DNA of 64,000 bases from Paracoccus fistulariae. Lineage in GTDB: Bacteria > Pseudomonadota > Alphaproteobacteria > Rhodobacterales > Rhodobacteraceae. The stretch is from contig NZ_CP067136.1 in the NCBI RefSeq assembly GCF_028553785.1, forward strand, positions 3,532,501-3,596,500, written 5' to 3'. How positions within the stretch are numbered: the first letter of the stretch is position 1; each line of letters starts with the position of its first letter. A model generated the notes under the pieces. It was not told where the DNA came from. It saw only the letters and a program-made list of their open reading frames with translations, and did not search any database. Positions 53,536-61,229 of the stretch are shown piece by piece. Made by a program: the position numbers and the translations under genes.

Positions 53536-53919
53536 TCAACCAAGGTGTTCGGTCTGGATCGCCCACTCCACTGGAAATGGCTCGAGCACTCGCGCCAGCG
53601 TGACCTCCGGCCCCTGCTTCCCGTTTAGTATCGCTTCGACGATGTCGGGGGCGAGCAAGGTCAGGCGCAGGACGCGTGTCATGTAGGAGGGCGCGATCCC
53701 CTCGCGTTCGGCAAGTTCGGCGATGGTGGCATACTCACCAGACTCCAGCATCCGCTTCCAACGAAAAGCGCGGGCCAGCGCCTTGACCAGTGAGCTGTCG
53801 GCCCTGTGCGGCTGGGTGGCGCCCTCCGGCAACTGCATTTCCTTCCGGCCGCCGCGCTTCACAATGCGGAACGGCACGTGGAGCGTCACCGTCTCAGGGA
53901 TCGGCGTCGCGCGGGTCAT
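53536..53919 (-). CDS. ParB-like HTH protein downstream of the recombinase
   Basis: A 127-residue protein whose middle (EYATIAELAEREGIAPSYMTRVLRL, in two parts) reads as a helix-turn-helix of the ParB or KorB type; the N-terminal part is basic (FRIVKRGGRKEMQLP). Its ATG overlaps the stop of the recombinase gene (ATGA). I recall similar small genes beside serine recombinases in Rhodobacteraceae and rhizobial elements. It may help the recombinase or regulate the element; the function is not established. Confidence 0.75.
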   Translation of the reverse strand: MTRATPIPETVTLHVPFRIVKRGGRKEMQLPEGATQPHRADSSLVKALARAFRWKRMLESGEYATIAELAEREGIAPSYMTRVLRLTLLAPDIVEAILNGKQGPEVTLARVLEPFPVEWAIQTEHLG

Positions 53920-55241
53920 GCTGCTGCGCCCATATCGCCGGCCAGCATCTCGCGCGCGAGGTAGCCGAGGCCGTCAATGCGCAGACGAACGTTCAGCCCG
54001 CCCTCTCCAATATCCACACGCTCGACCAGCAGCGCCACGATGCGCGTCTGCTCTGCGGGGAAGAGTTCGTCCCACAGCGGATCGAAGTGCTGCAGGGCCG
54101 CGCGGGCGTCTTCCTCGGTGATGTCGTCGGCATTGGCGCGTGCCGCCTTCCGTGTCCCGGCCACGATCTCGGGTTGGCGGAACACTGCGCGGAGCTGATC
54201 AATGACGGCGGTTTCGATCTCACCAGCCGAGACACGGCCCACGGGACACGATCCGGCGCCGTGCTTCAGCACCGTCTGGCTGACATAGTAGCGGTACAGT
54301 CGGTCGCCCTTCCGGGTGTGCGTCGGCGAGAACGCGGCGCCATCGGGCCCGAACAGCAGCCCCTTCAGCAACGCCGGGGTCTCGGCGCGGGTGCGCGCGG
54401 CGCGCTTGCGCGGGCTCTCCCGCAGGATGGAATGCACCCGGTCCCATGTCTCGCGGTCGATGATCGCATCGTGCTCGCCGGGGTAGCTCTCGCCCTTGTG
54501 GACCGCCTCGCCGATGTAGGCGCGGTTGTTCAGCATCCGGTAGAGGTACTTCTTGTCGATCCGGTTGCCGCGCGGCGTGCGGATGCCGCGCTTGGCCACC
54601 CCGCGCGCCAGTTCCGTCCCCGAGCCAATCTCGAGGAAGCGCGCGAAGATCCAGCGGACGTGTTCGGCCCGTTCCTCGTCGATGACCAGCTTCCGGCTCT
54701 CGACGCGGTAGCCATAGGGCGGCACCCCGCCCATCCACATGCCCTTCTTTCGGCTGGCGGCGACCTTGTCGCGGATGCGCTCGGCCGTCACCTCCCGCTC
54801 GAACTGCGCGAACGAGAGCAGGATGTTCAGCGTCAACCGGCCCATGGACGTAGTCGTGTTGAAGGACTGGGTGACCGAGACGAAGGTCACGCCGTTCCTG
54901 TCGAACACCTCGACCAGCTTGGCGAAGTCGGCAAGCGAGCGGCTGAGGCGGTCGATCTTGTAGACCACCACCACGTCGACCAATCCGTCCTCGATATCCT
55001 CCTGCAGCCGCTTCAATCCGGGCCTGTCGAGCGTCCCGCCCGAGATCCCGCCGTCATCATACTGATCGCGGACCAGCACCCAACCCTCGGAGCGCTGGCT
55101 GGCGATGTACGCCTCGCAGGCCTCGCGCTGTGCATGCAGGCTGTTGAATTCCTGCTCCAGCCCTTCCTCGGAGGATTTGCGGGTGTAGACTGCACACCGC
55201 AGCTTGCGGACGACCTTCGATTTATCGGACGGCTTCGTCAT
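53916..55241 (-). CDS. large serine recombinase
   Basis: Site-specific recombinase of 441 residues that would integrate or excise the element. It has the resolvase catalytic domain with the nucleophile serine in VYTRKSSEEGLEQEF (near residue 22), DDGGISGGTLDRPGL, and KIDRLSRSLADF with the catalytic Arg; then the recombinase domain (VPPYGYRVESRKL, YLYRMLNNRAYIGE) and a zinc-ribbon-like region around RLYRYYVSQ, and a C-terminal helical part. The ATG at 55241 follows CGGGAG and overlaps DUF2924 by 4 bases. A frame open to 55481 overlaps DUF2924 and is excluded. Confidence 0.93.
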   Translation of the reverse strand: MTKPSDKSKVVRKLRCAVYTRKSSEEGLEQEFNSLHAQREACEAYIASQRSEGWVLVRDQYDDGGISGGTLDRPGLKRLQEDIEDGLVDVVVVYKIDRLSRSLADFAKLVEVFDRNGVTFVSVTQSFNTTTSMGRLTLNILLSFAQFEREVTAERIRDKVAASRKKGMWMGGVPPYGYRVESRKLVIDEERAEHVRWIFARFLEIGSGTELARGVAKRGIRTPRGNRIDKKYLYRMLNNRAYIGEAVHKGESYPGEHDAIIDRETWDRVHSILRESPRKRAARTRAETPALLKGLLFGPDGAAFSPTHTRKGDRLYRYYVSQTVLKHGAGSCPVGRVSAGEIETAVIDQLRAVFRQPEIVAGTRKAARANADDITEEDARAALQHFDPLWDELFPAEQTRIVALLVERVDIGEGGLNVRLRIDGLGYLAREMLAGDMGAAA

Positions 55242-55777
55242 GTCTCCCGGCCCTGCGCTTGCGCTTCGGGCGTTCGCGGCTGCGAACGATCCACTGGATC
55301 GTCCGCTCGCCTGCGGCGACCCCCACTCACCCCCCTGTGGTTCTTGAGGCCGAAGAAGGTCCATCCGTTCCAGCGGGTGCCGGTGATGGCGCGGGCGATG
55401 GCCGACAGCGACTTGTACGGCCGCCCCTGCCATTCGAAGCCGTCGGCGGTGACGGTGACGATATGCTCGACGCCCTGCCATTCTCGCAGGAGGCGCGTCC
55501 CCGTGATTGGTCGGTCGCGGTCGGCGCGGATGCTGCGCTTCGCCCGGTCGCCGCCGTCCAGTTCCTCGCCCAGCCGTTCAAGCCGCCGGATCGTCTCGGG
55601 TTTCAGCCCGCCATAGGCGAGTTCTTGGATGCGATACGCGATGCGGCTTTCGAGATAGCGGCGATTGAAGGGCGGCGGCTCGCTATCGAACAGGTCGCGC
55701 CACTGTTGCTTCAAGTCGGGCGTCGGCGTGGTCTTGAGCGCGGCCAGGCGCACGGGGATGGGATCGGGCTTGTTCAT
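55238..55777 (-). CDS. DUF2924 domain protein
   Basis: A 179-residue protein of the DUF2924 family, commonly found immediately upstream of serine recombinases in alphaproteobacteria. The signature is LKQQWRDLFDSEPPPFNRRYLESRIAYRIQE (in two parts) near residue 20, followed by a mid-region with the sequence GTRLLREWQGVEHIVTV and WNGWTFFGLK near residue 150. CGGAGA precedes the ATG at 55777. Both ends show ATGA overlaps with the neighbours. A recombination accessory role is an inference from genomic context. Confidence 0.85.
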   Translation of the reverse strand: MNKPDPIPVRLAALKTTPTPDLKQQWRDLFDSEPPPFNRRYLESRIAYRIQELAYGGLKPETIRRLERLGEELDGGDRAKRSIRADRDRPITGTRLLREWQGVEHIVTVTADGFEWQGRPYKSLSAIARAITGTRWNGWTFFGLKNHRGVSGGRRRRADDPVDRSQPRTPEAQAQGRET

Positions 55778-55977
55778 GCATTTCTCCGGTGAGTTGGAGT
55801 TGCATGACGGCATTGGTCGGGCGGATAGTGTAGGCAACGTTCTCCAGTATCGTCAGATACTTCGCCCTTCTCCCGCATGCGCAACCGAACCAGCCCGAGC
55901 GCCAGCAGGCCGCACAGCTCAGTGCGGCGTTCTGCGGGCGTCATCTGGTCGGGCGGCAGCGGATTGGGGCGTTTCAT
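55774..55977 (-). CDS. small protein at the head of the recombinase operon
   Basis: A 67-residue protein beginning MKRPNPLPPDQMTPAERR and containing CGLLALGLVRLRMRE. I do not know a function; I recall near-identical small ORFs ahead of DUF2924 in related genomes. The stop overlaps the DUF2924 start by 4 bases, which supports a real, coupled gene. The ribosome binding site is weak. It shares the divergent promoter region 55978-56171 with the unknown pair on the other strand; no gene is visible in that 194-bp stretch. Confidence 0.62.
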   Translation of the reverse strand: MKRPNPLPPDQMTPAERRTELCGLLALGLVRLRMREKGEVSDDTGERCLHYPPDQCRHATPTHRRNA

Positions 55978-56171
55978 GCGGGGCGGGTCCGGGCTGCAGG
56001 GGCTTCATCCGTAAAAAGCCACCTGCCGCGCGGGATCGGGACAGCGCTCCAGAAACGATCATGATGGATACCACTGCCGCTTCAGGTTGCGCTTCGGTCT
56101 TGTTTTGTTCGGTTGAATCGTCAGACTGGCGTTCCGCAAAGTCTAGTGAGGGCAGCAAGTAGGAGGGCCAG

Positions 56172-57392
56172 GTGGCTAGGTCATTGTTTCGCGGGGCGCC
56201 GGAGCTTTCGCGCCTGTTTATTGAATCTCCAATCCAATTGATCAGCGAATTTCTTTCGCACTCGCAGTTTTCGGTATTCCTAAGCGATGCAATGGCCGCT
56301 GTGCCCGCCGATGCTGAAGATCAGATCCGCACCGAAAGAATGGCGGAAGCTCTGAGGGCTCTGAAGAGTGACAGAATTAACCTGATCGAGATCGAGGCCC
56401 GTCGCGTCATGCTGATGACCGACACGACGCCTGATGCGATGCTCCGTCGGCTCGCCGAAGACCCGCGCTTCGCTGCGAAGGAAGGGTTGAAGGGGCAGCG
56501 CGACGCGGTCGCCAGAAGCCTTTGGGCTTACCTCCATGCCATAGCACTGTTCGAAGCCGCTGAGCGTGCGATGCAGGTGCGGGTCTACCGCGAGCATGGA
56601 ACGCTATACGAGGCGTGGTCGATAGATGCCTCAATTCCCCTAGCGGCAGCGGGTGTCGACCATGATGCGCTCTCGAAAGAGATCGCCGAGCGCCTGCAGC
56701 ATGACGATGGCTGTAAAGTGGAGGCTGTCGACCTACCCGCCGAAAACGGTGAGAGTCAGGACGTCTTGCTGGCTGTGACCTTCTTCGGCGCCTATGCGAG
56801 CCAGAAAACCGTCCAGCCGGACAAGTCGACGAAGCTGCTCTATTTCCGCCCACCTGATGAGATGCTGCTGGTCTATTCGCATGCCCGGCGACGGATCGAG
56901 GTGTGTTCGCGCGACAGGGTGGAACGCAAGATCGTCGCCAATCTGTTCGCCGCAGATACTCTGAAGCACGACATTTCGAACAAGCCCCTGACCCAGAAGA
57001 CTTACAACCTCTCTCGCTTCCGAAACTCGCTCAAGCTGCCGATACCCGATGAAGAAGCGCATCGGGTCAAGAAGGCAGGCATCATCGAAGTTCAGGTCGC
57101 GCTGGGCGACTGGTCTCGGAAGGTGACCCTCAGTGTCGCGCCGGAGGACGACATCGACGCGATCGCGAGGAGCGTCTTCGGGGCGATCATCCCGAAAGCG
57201 GGCGGCGGCTATGTCACGAAGGTCCGCTTCCGGATCGAGCATGTGGACGGGCGCGGGCGAAAAGGTGTCCTTCAGTTCGACGTCTTCGGAAGGAACAAGT
57301 CGAACATCCAGAGCGAACGGGACCCCGCCAAGCGAGAGCTGGGCTACGATCTCCTCGAAGCCTGGGGTGTGCTTGAACGCATACCGGCATGA
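56172..57392 (+). CDS. unrecognised 406-residue protein, first gene of an unknown pair
   Basis: I do not recognise this protein. It starts at GTG 56172 after a perfect AGGAGG. No signal peptide or membrane helix is visible, so it should be cytosolic. The N-terminal third is helical (RMAEALRALKSDRINLIEIE); the middle (about 150-240) looks like mixed alpha/beta with LLYFRPPDEMLLVYS near 223; the C-terminal 100 residues contain a second mixed region (VQVALGDWSRKVTLSV, VRFRIEHVDGRGRKGV) and end RELGYDLLEAWGVLERIPA. The stop overlaps the next gene (ATGA). It is cargo between the recombinase cassette and the replication module, so defence or element maintenance are possible roles, unproven. Confidence 0.75.
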   Translation: MARSLFRGAPELSRLFIESPIQLISEFLSHSQFSVFLSDAMAAVPADAEDQIRTERMAEALRALKSDRINLIEIEARRVMLMTDTTPDAMLRRLAEDPRFAAKEGLKGQRDAVARSLWAYLHAIALFEAAERAMQVRVYREHGTLYEAWSIDASIPLAAAGVDHDALSKEIAERLQHDDGCKVEAVDLPAENGESQDVLLAVTFFGAYASQKTVQPDKSTKLLYFRPPDEMLLVYSHARRRIEVCSRDRVERKIVANLFAADTLKHDISNKPLTQKTYNLSRFRNSLKLPIPDEEAHRVKKAGIIEVQVALGDWSRKVTLSVAPEDDIDAIARSVFGAIIPKAGGGYVTKVRFRIEHVDGRGRKGVLQFDVFGRNKSNIQSERDPAKRELGYDLLEAWGVLERIPA

Positions 57393-57739
57393 TCGACGCG
57401 GATGCGGTCCGCTCCTCCTATGAGGCTGCGATCGATCCGGCTGCGCGCGGAGCCGCTGTGCACTTCCGCAGGCAAGACGATGGCGCCGCTCAGATCACCG
57501 TTCCCGGTCAGGATCCGTGGATCGTCACTGGCGCGAAAAAAGTGAAGCTGTTCGAGCGTCTCTACATGGCTCACCGTGATCGGGAAGGCGGTGTGAAGCT
57601 CGCGGTTTTGAAGACGTACGCCGGGTTTTCTCAGCTGCCTCAGTTGTTTGGCGATGAATGGGATGAGGTGAACAACCGGTACCTGTATTCGCCCCGGCAT
57701 GGCCACTGGGCCCTTTGCGAGGAACCCATCTCCGTTTGA
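57389..57739 (+). CDS. unrecognised 116-residue protein, second gene of the unknown pair
   Basis: A small soluble protein coupled by ATGA to the 406-residue gene. It contains WIVTGAKKVKLFERLYMAHR near residue 45 and ends with a region rich in aromatic residues (LPQLFGDEWDEVNNRYLY, then SPRHGHWAL). No family assignment. The coupling suggests that the products work together; a toxin-antitoxin, regulator-effector or subunit relationship cannot be told apart from sequence. No terminator is obvious downstream before 57785. Confidence 0.68.
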   Translation: MIDADAVRSSYEAAIDPAARGAAVHFRRQDDGAAQITVPGQDPWIVTGAKKVKLFERLYMAHRDREGGVKLAVLKTYAGFSQLPQLFGDEWDEVNNRYLYSPRHGHWALCEEPISV

Positions 57740-57784
57740 TCTCCGTTTGGGGGGTCTGACCATCTCCGATTCGGGCCGTCACTA

Positions 57785-57814
57785 GGGGTGCTCACTCAGT
57801 CAGAGGAGCACCCC
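57785..57814 (+). promoter_or_regulatory. hairpin covering the ribosome binding site of the replication module
   Basis: GGGGTGCTC (57785-57793) and GAGCACCCC (57806-57814) form a perfect 9-bp stem with a 12-base loop. The right arm contains part of the GAGGAG Shine-Dalgarno of the gene starting at 57816, so folding could block its translation. Confidence 0.6.
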
Positions 57815-57815
57815 G

Positions 57816-58319
57816 ATGCCGACTCCCTTCCCCTCGCGCCAGGCGGCCCAGACGAGCTGGTCCGGCGCCGCGAACACCAAGCTCACCACCTCCAATGCGG
57901 AATGGCGCTGCACGCGCTGTGACAAGCTGCTCGGCGTCAGCCGGGACGGCCGCATGCACCTGCGCTTCGCGCGGGGGCACGAGTATCTCGTGGGCTTCGC
58001 CACGCCCGGTGTCCCGATCCGGTCGCCGGGGTGGCTTTTCCCTTCTGACGCCGCTGCGCGTCCCATCCTCCAACTGAAAGGAGCCGCGCAATGTCCGGAC
58101 CCTGGAACGACTTCAACTCCGCCCAATCGAACACCAACGTCATCCCGAAAGGCACGCTCGCCAAGGTGCGGCTCACCCTGCGCCCGGGCGGCTTCGACGA
58201 CCCCTCGCAGGGCTGGACCGGTGGCTGGGCGCGCCGCGCCGCCACCGGCGCCGTCTATCTCGACGCCGAATACACGGTGCTGGAAGGGCCCCATGCCCGC
58301 CGCAAGGTCTGGTCGCTGA
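57816..58319 (+). CDS. Com-like zinc-finger ORF, 3' half doubtful
   Basis: GAGGAG precedes the ATG. The N-terminal half contains AEWRCTRCDKLLG, a CxxC knuckle like that of phage Com translational regulators, then FARGHEYLVGFATPG. The second CxxC expected in such a protein is absent. From 58091 on the frame overlaps the next, better supported gene for 229 bases and reads as Pro/Thr/Arg-rich noise. The gene may have lost its original end by a frameshift. The N-terminal part is credible; the end coordinate is not. Confidence 0.4.
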   Translation: MPTPFPSRQAAQTSWSGAANTKLTTSNAEWRCTRCDKLLGVSRDGRMHLRFARGHEYLVGFATPGVPIRSPGWLFPSDAAARPILQLKGAAQCPDPGTTSTPPNRTPTSSRKARSPRCGSPCARAASTTPRRAGPVAGRAAPPPAPSISTPNTRCWKGPMPAARSGR

Positions 58320-58714
58320 TCGGCCTCTACAGCCCCAAGGGTCCGGACTGGGCCAACATGGGGCGCGGCCTGATCCGCGGCATCCTCAACTCGGCGCGCG
58401 GCGTGTCGGACAAGGACAACTCGCCCGAGGCGCAGGCCCGCCGCCGCATCAACGGCTTCGGTGATCTCGACGGCGTCGAGTTCGTCGCCCGCATCGACAT
58501 CGGCACCGACACCAACGGCGAGGACAAGAACGAGATCCGCGCTGCCGTCACGCCCGATCACCGCGACTACGCAGCGCTGATGGGCGCGGTCGCGCCGCAG
58601 TTCACCGCCGCCCCGGCCCAAGGCCATTTCCCGCAGCAGCCCTCCACGGCCACCCAGCCCAGCCAGCCCGCGTCCGCCCCCGGTGCCGCCGGTCGGCCGA
58701 GCTGGGCGCAGTAA
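58091..58714 (+). CDS. phage-type DUF669-like replication/recombination protein
   Basis: A 207-residue protein starting MSGPWNDFNSA after AAAGGAG. The beta-rich core IPKGTLAKVRLTLRPGG, then YLDAEYTVLEGPHARRKVWSL and LIRGILNSARGVSDKDNSPE recalls DUF669-type phage proteins that accompany helicases and single-strand annealing proteins. The C-terminal 50 residues are Gln/Pro/Ala-rich and probably flexible, like tails of single-stranded-DNA-binding proteins. The helicase gene follows after 14 bases. DNA binding is an inference. Confidence 0.72.
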   Translation: MSGPWNDFNSAQSNTNVIPKGTLAKVRLTLRPGGFDDPSQGWTGGWARRAATGAVYLDAEYTVLEGPHARRKVWSLIGLYSPKGPDWANMGRGLIRGILNSARGVSDKDNSPEAQARRRINGFGDLDGVEFVARIDIGTDTNGEDKNEIRAAVTPDHRDYAALMGAVAPQFTAAPAQGHFPQQPSTATQPSQPASAPGAAGRPSWAQ

Positions 58715-58728
58715 AGGGGAGATCGGCC

Positions 58729-60417
58729 ATGCGCCTGCGCCCCCGCCAGAAGACCTTCGTCGAGCGCAGCGTGGCTGCGCTCGCTTCCCGCGGCAACACG
58801 CTGGGCGTGGCGCCCACCGGTGCGGGCAAGACCATCATGCTCTCGGCGGTCACCGGCGAGATGATCGCAGACGGCGCGAAGGCCTGCGTGCTCGCCCATC
58901 GCGACGAGCTGACCGCGCAGAACCGCTCCAAGTTCCAGCGCGTGGTGCCGGGCGTCGCCACCTCGGTGATCGACGCCACGGAGAAGTCCTGGGGCGGCCA
59001 GGTCGCCTTCGCCATGGTGCCGACGCTGGCGCGCGCCTCGAACCTCGCCGACATGCCGCGTCTCGACCTGCTCGTCGTAGACGAGGCGCACCATGCCGTC
59101 GCCGACAGTTATCGCCGCATCATCAACCGGGTGCGCGAGGTCAATCCCGACGCCCGCATCTTCGGGGTCACGGCGACGCCGAACCGTGGCGACAAGAAGG
59201 GCCTGCGCGAGGTCTTCGACAACGTGGCCGACCAGGTGCGGCTGGGCGAGTTGATCGCCTCGGGCCACCTCGTCCCGCCGCGCACCTTCGTCATCGACGT
59301 GGGCGTGCAGGACGAGCTGCGTTCGGTCCGCAAGACCATGGCGGATTTCGACATGGCGGAGGTGGCGGGCATCATGGATCGCGCCCCCGTCACCGACGAG
59401 GTGATCCGCCACTGGAAGGAGAAGGCGGGCGACCGGCAGACCGTGGTGTTCTGCTCCACCGTCGCCCATGCCGAGCACGTCACCGACGCCTTCAGGGCGG
59501 CGGGCGTTTCCGCCGCGCTGATCCACGGGGATCTGGCGGCCGAGACCCGAAAGGCGATCCTCGCCGACTACGCGGCGGGCGACATCCGCGTCATCGTCAA
59601 CGTGGCGGTGCTGACGGAGGGCTGGGACCATCCGCCCACTTCCTGCGTCGTGCTGCTGCGCCCCAGCTCCTACAAGTCCACCATGATCCAGATGGTCGGG
59701 CGCGGCCTGCGCACCGTCGACCCCGAGGAACACCCCGGCATCGTCAAGACCGACTGCGTCGTGCTGGATTTCGGCACCTCAAGCCTGATCCACGGCACGC
59801 TGGAACAGGATGTCGATCTCGACGGCAAGACCGAAACCGGCGAGGCGCCGACCAAGACCTGTCCGGCCTGCGAGGCGGAAATCCCGCTGGCCGCCACCGA
59901 ATGCCCGCTCTGCGGCGAGGCTTTCCCGCGCGAGGATGAAGGCGCTGGTGAAGGTGGTGGCACCGCGCCGCTGTCGGGCTTCATGATGACGGAAATCGAC
60001 CTGCTGAAGCGGTCCAGCTTCGCGTGGGTCGACCTCTACGGCACGGACGACGCGCTGATGGCCACGGGCTTCGCGGCCTGGGGCGGCATCTTCTGGCTGG
60101 ACGGGGTCTGGTACGCCATCGGCGGCGCGAAGGGCGAACGCCCGCATCTGCTGGGCGTGGGCGAGCGCACCGTCTGCCTCGCGCAGGCTGACGACTGGCT
60201 GAACACGCACGAGACCGACGAGAGCGCCTTCAAGACCCGTTCCTGGCTCCGCCAGCCGCCGACCGAGAAGCAGCTCCAGTACCTGCCGCCCGAGTGCCGC
60301 CATGACTTCGGCCTGACGCGCTACCGCGCCTCCGCGCTGATGACCTTCGGCTTCAACAAGCGCGCCATCCGCCAGCTGATCGACACGGCGGCCTCTCCCG
60401 AACGGAGGGCTGCATGA
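58729..60417 (+). CDS. SF2 DEAD/DEAH-box helicase with zinc ribbon
   Basis: A 562-residue phage- or plasmid-type helicase. Motif I is VAPTGAGKT near residue 31, motif II is DEAH near 119, motif III TATP near 150, and motif VI QMVGRGLR near 325. A zinc ribbon follows with CPACEAEIPLAATECPLCG (about residues 382-400), then a C-terminal region of unknown function. AAAGGGGAG precedes the ATG. Co-directional and tightly packed with the rest of the replication module, so it probably helps open or remodel DNA during element replication. Confidence 0.9.
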   Translation: MRLRPRQKTFVERSVAALASRGNTLGVAPTGAGKTIMLSAVTGEMIADGAKACVLAHRDELTAQNRSKFQRVVPGVATSVIDATEKSWGGQVAFAMVPTLARASNLADMPRLDLLVVDEAHHAVADSYRRIINRVREVNPDARIFGVTATPNRGDKKGLREVFDNVADQVRLGELIASGHLVPPRTFVIDVGVQDELRSVRKTMADFDMAEVAGIMDRAPVTDEVIRHWKEKAGDRQTVVFCSTVAHAEHVTDAFRAAGVSAALIHGDLAAETRKAILADYAAGDIRVIVNVAVLTEGWDHPPTSCVVLLRPSSYKSTMIQMVGRGLRTVDPEEHPGIVKTDCVVLDFGTSSLIHGTLEQDVDLDGKTETGEAPTKTCPACEAEIPLAATECPLCGEAFPREDEGAGEGGGTAPLSGFMMTEIDLLKRSSFAWVDLYGTDDALMATGFAAWGGIFWLDGVWYAIGGAKGERPHLLGVGERTVCLAQADDWLNTHETDESAFKTRSWLRQPPTEKQLQYLPPECRHDFGLTRYRASALMTFGFNKRAIRQLIDTAASPERRAA

Positions 60418-60420
60418 CCC

Positions 60421-60831
60421 ATGCCCACATCCACCCCCATCACCGCCGAGGACCGACGGCCGCTCTGGCATCCGCGTGGAACGCTCTGTGCTGTCTGCCG
60501 GCAACCCACCCGTGGTTTTGGCTGGTTCGATCCGCACCGGTCGAAGCGGCCCCGGCCCTCGGTCTGGTTCTGCTCAATGCCCTGCCAGTCCTTCTGGACG
60601 CGCTTGGCGCGGGAGCGTTTCGCCATGGTTGACCTGACCGAGGAGGAGCGCGCCGCGATCACCGCCACCATGAAGCGCGTCGCCCTGCTGATGGACGAGA
60701 TCGGCTGGGCCACCCCGCTCGCCGATCTGACCGAGCCGCAGGTGCGCGCGCTGATCGAGGAAGCCGTCGAGGGCTTCCGCGAGGCCATGTCCGACATCGC
60801 CCGGGCGCAGACGCCGGAGGTGCCGTTTTGA
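60421..60831 (+). CDS. DUF6511-like zinc-binding protein
   Basis: A 136-residue protein. The N-terminal half has a zinc-binding pattern, LCAVCRQPTRGFGWFDP, then WFCSMPCQSFW; the C-terminal half is helical (DLTEEERAAITATMKRV). This order matches DUF6511 proteins of phages and integrative elements; function unknown. The GGAGGG before it is nearer to an ATG at 60414 in another frame, but only this frame gives family sequence. The stop overlaps the next gene's TTG start. Confidence 0.72.
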   Translation: MPTSTPITAEDRRPLWHPRGTLCAVCRQPTRGFGWFDPHRSKRPRPSVWFCSMPCQSFWTRLARERFAMVDLTEEERAAITATMKRVALLMDEIGWATPLADLTEPQVRALIEEAVEGFREAMSDIARAQTPEVPF

Positions 60832-61229
60832 CCAAGCTCTGCACGAAATGCGGCGTCGAGAAGGACGTCTGCGAGTTCGGACGCCGCCGGCTCAGTCCCG
60901 ATGGTCGGCAGACCTGGTGCCGCGACTGCCGCCGGGAATACCAGCGCGCCTACGCGCAGAAATTCAGGAACCCCGAGAAGCATCGGGAGGCGCAGCGTCG
61001 CTATCGCCTGCGCCACGCCGAGAAATATCGGGCCCACAGCATCGTCCGGCATGCCGTCAAGGCTTGTCGGATCGTCGTGCCGGTCTGGTGTCAGCGATGT
61101 GGCTGCGTGACCGACCTCGAAGCGCATCACCACGACTATGACGCGCCGCTCTCGGTCGAATGGCTCTGCTCGACCTGCCACGGGCTCGCCCACCGCAGCT
61201 ACGAGGGAGGCCAGCATGCTGGACTATAA
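60828..61229 (+). CDS. HNH-like zinc-finger protein
   Basis: A 133-residue protein with a TTG start at 60828 overlapping the previous stop. Two zinc-binding parts are visible: CTKCGVEKDVCEFG, then WCRDCRREYQRAY at the N-terminus; and CQRCGCVTDLEAHHHDYDAP, then WLCSTCHGLAHR at the C-terminus. The second is the CxxC...HHxDY...CxxCH layout of phage HNH endonucleases or their DNA-binding relatives. It overlaps the next gene by 14 bases. Confidence 0.72.
   Translation: MTKLCTKCGVEKDVCEFGRRRLSPDGRQTWCRDCRREYQRAYAQKFRNPEKHREAQRRYRLRHAEKYRAHSIVRHAVKACRIVVPVWCQRCGCVTDLEAHHHDYDAPLSVEWLCSTCHGLAHRSYEGGQHAGL

Noticed and set aside
53790..55616. 608-codon plus-strand frame
   Set aside because: Antisense to the recombinase and DUF2924, which are well supported.
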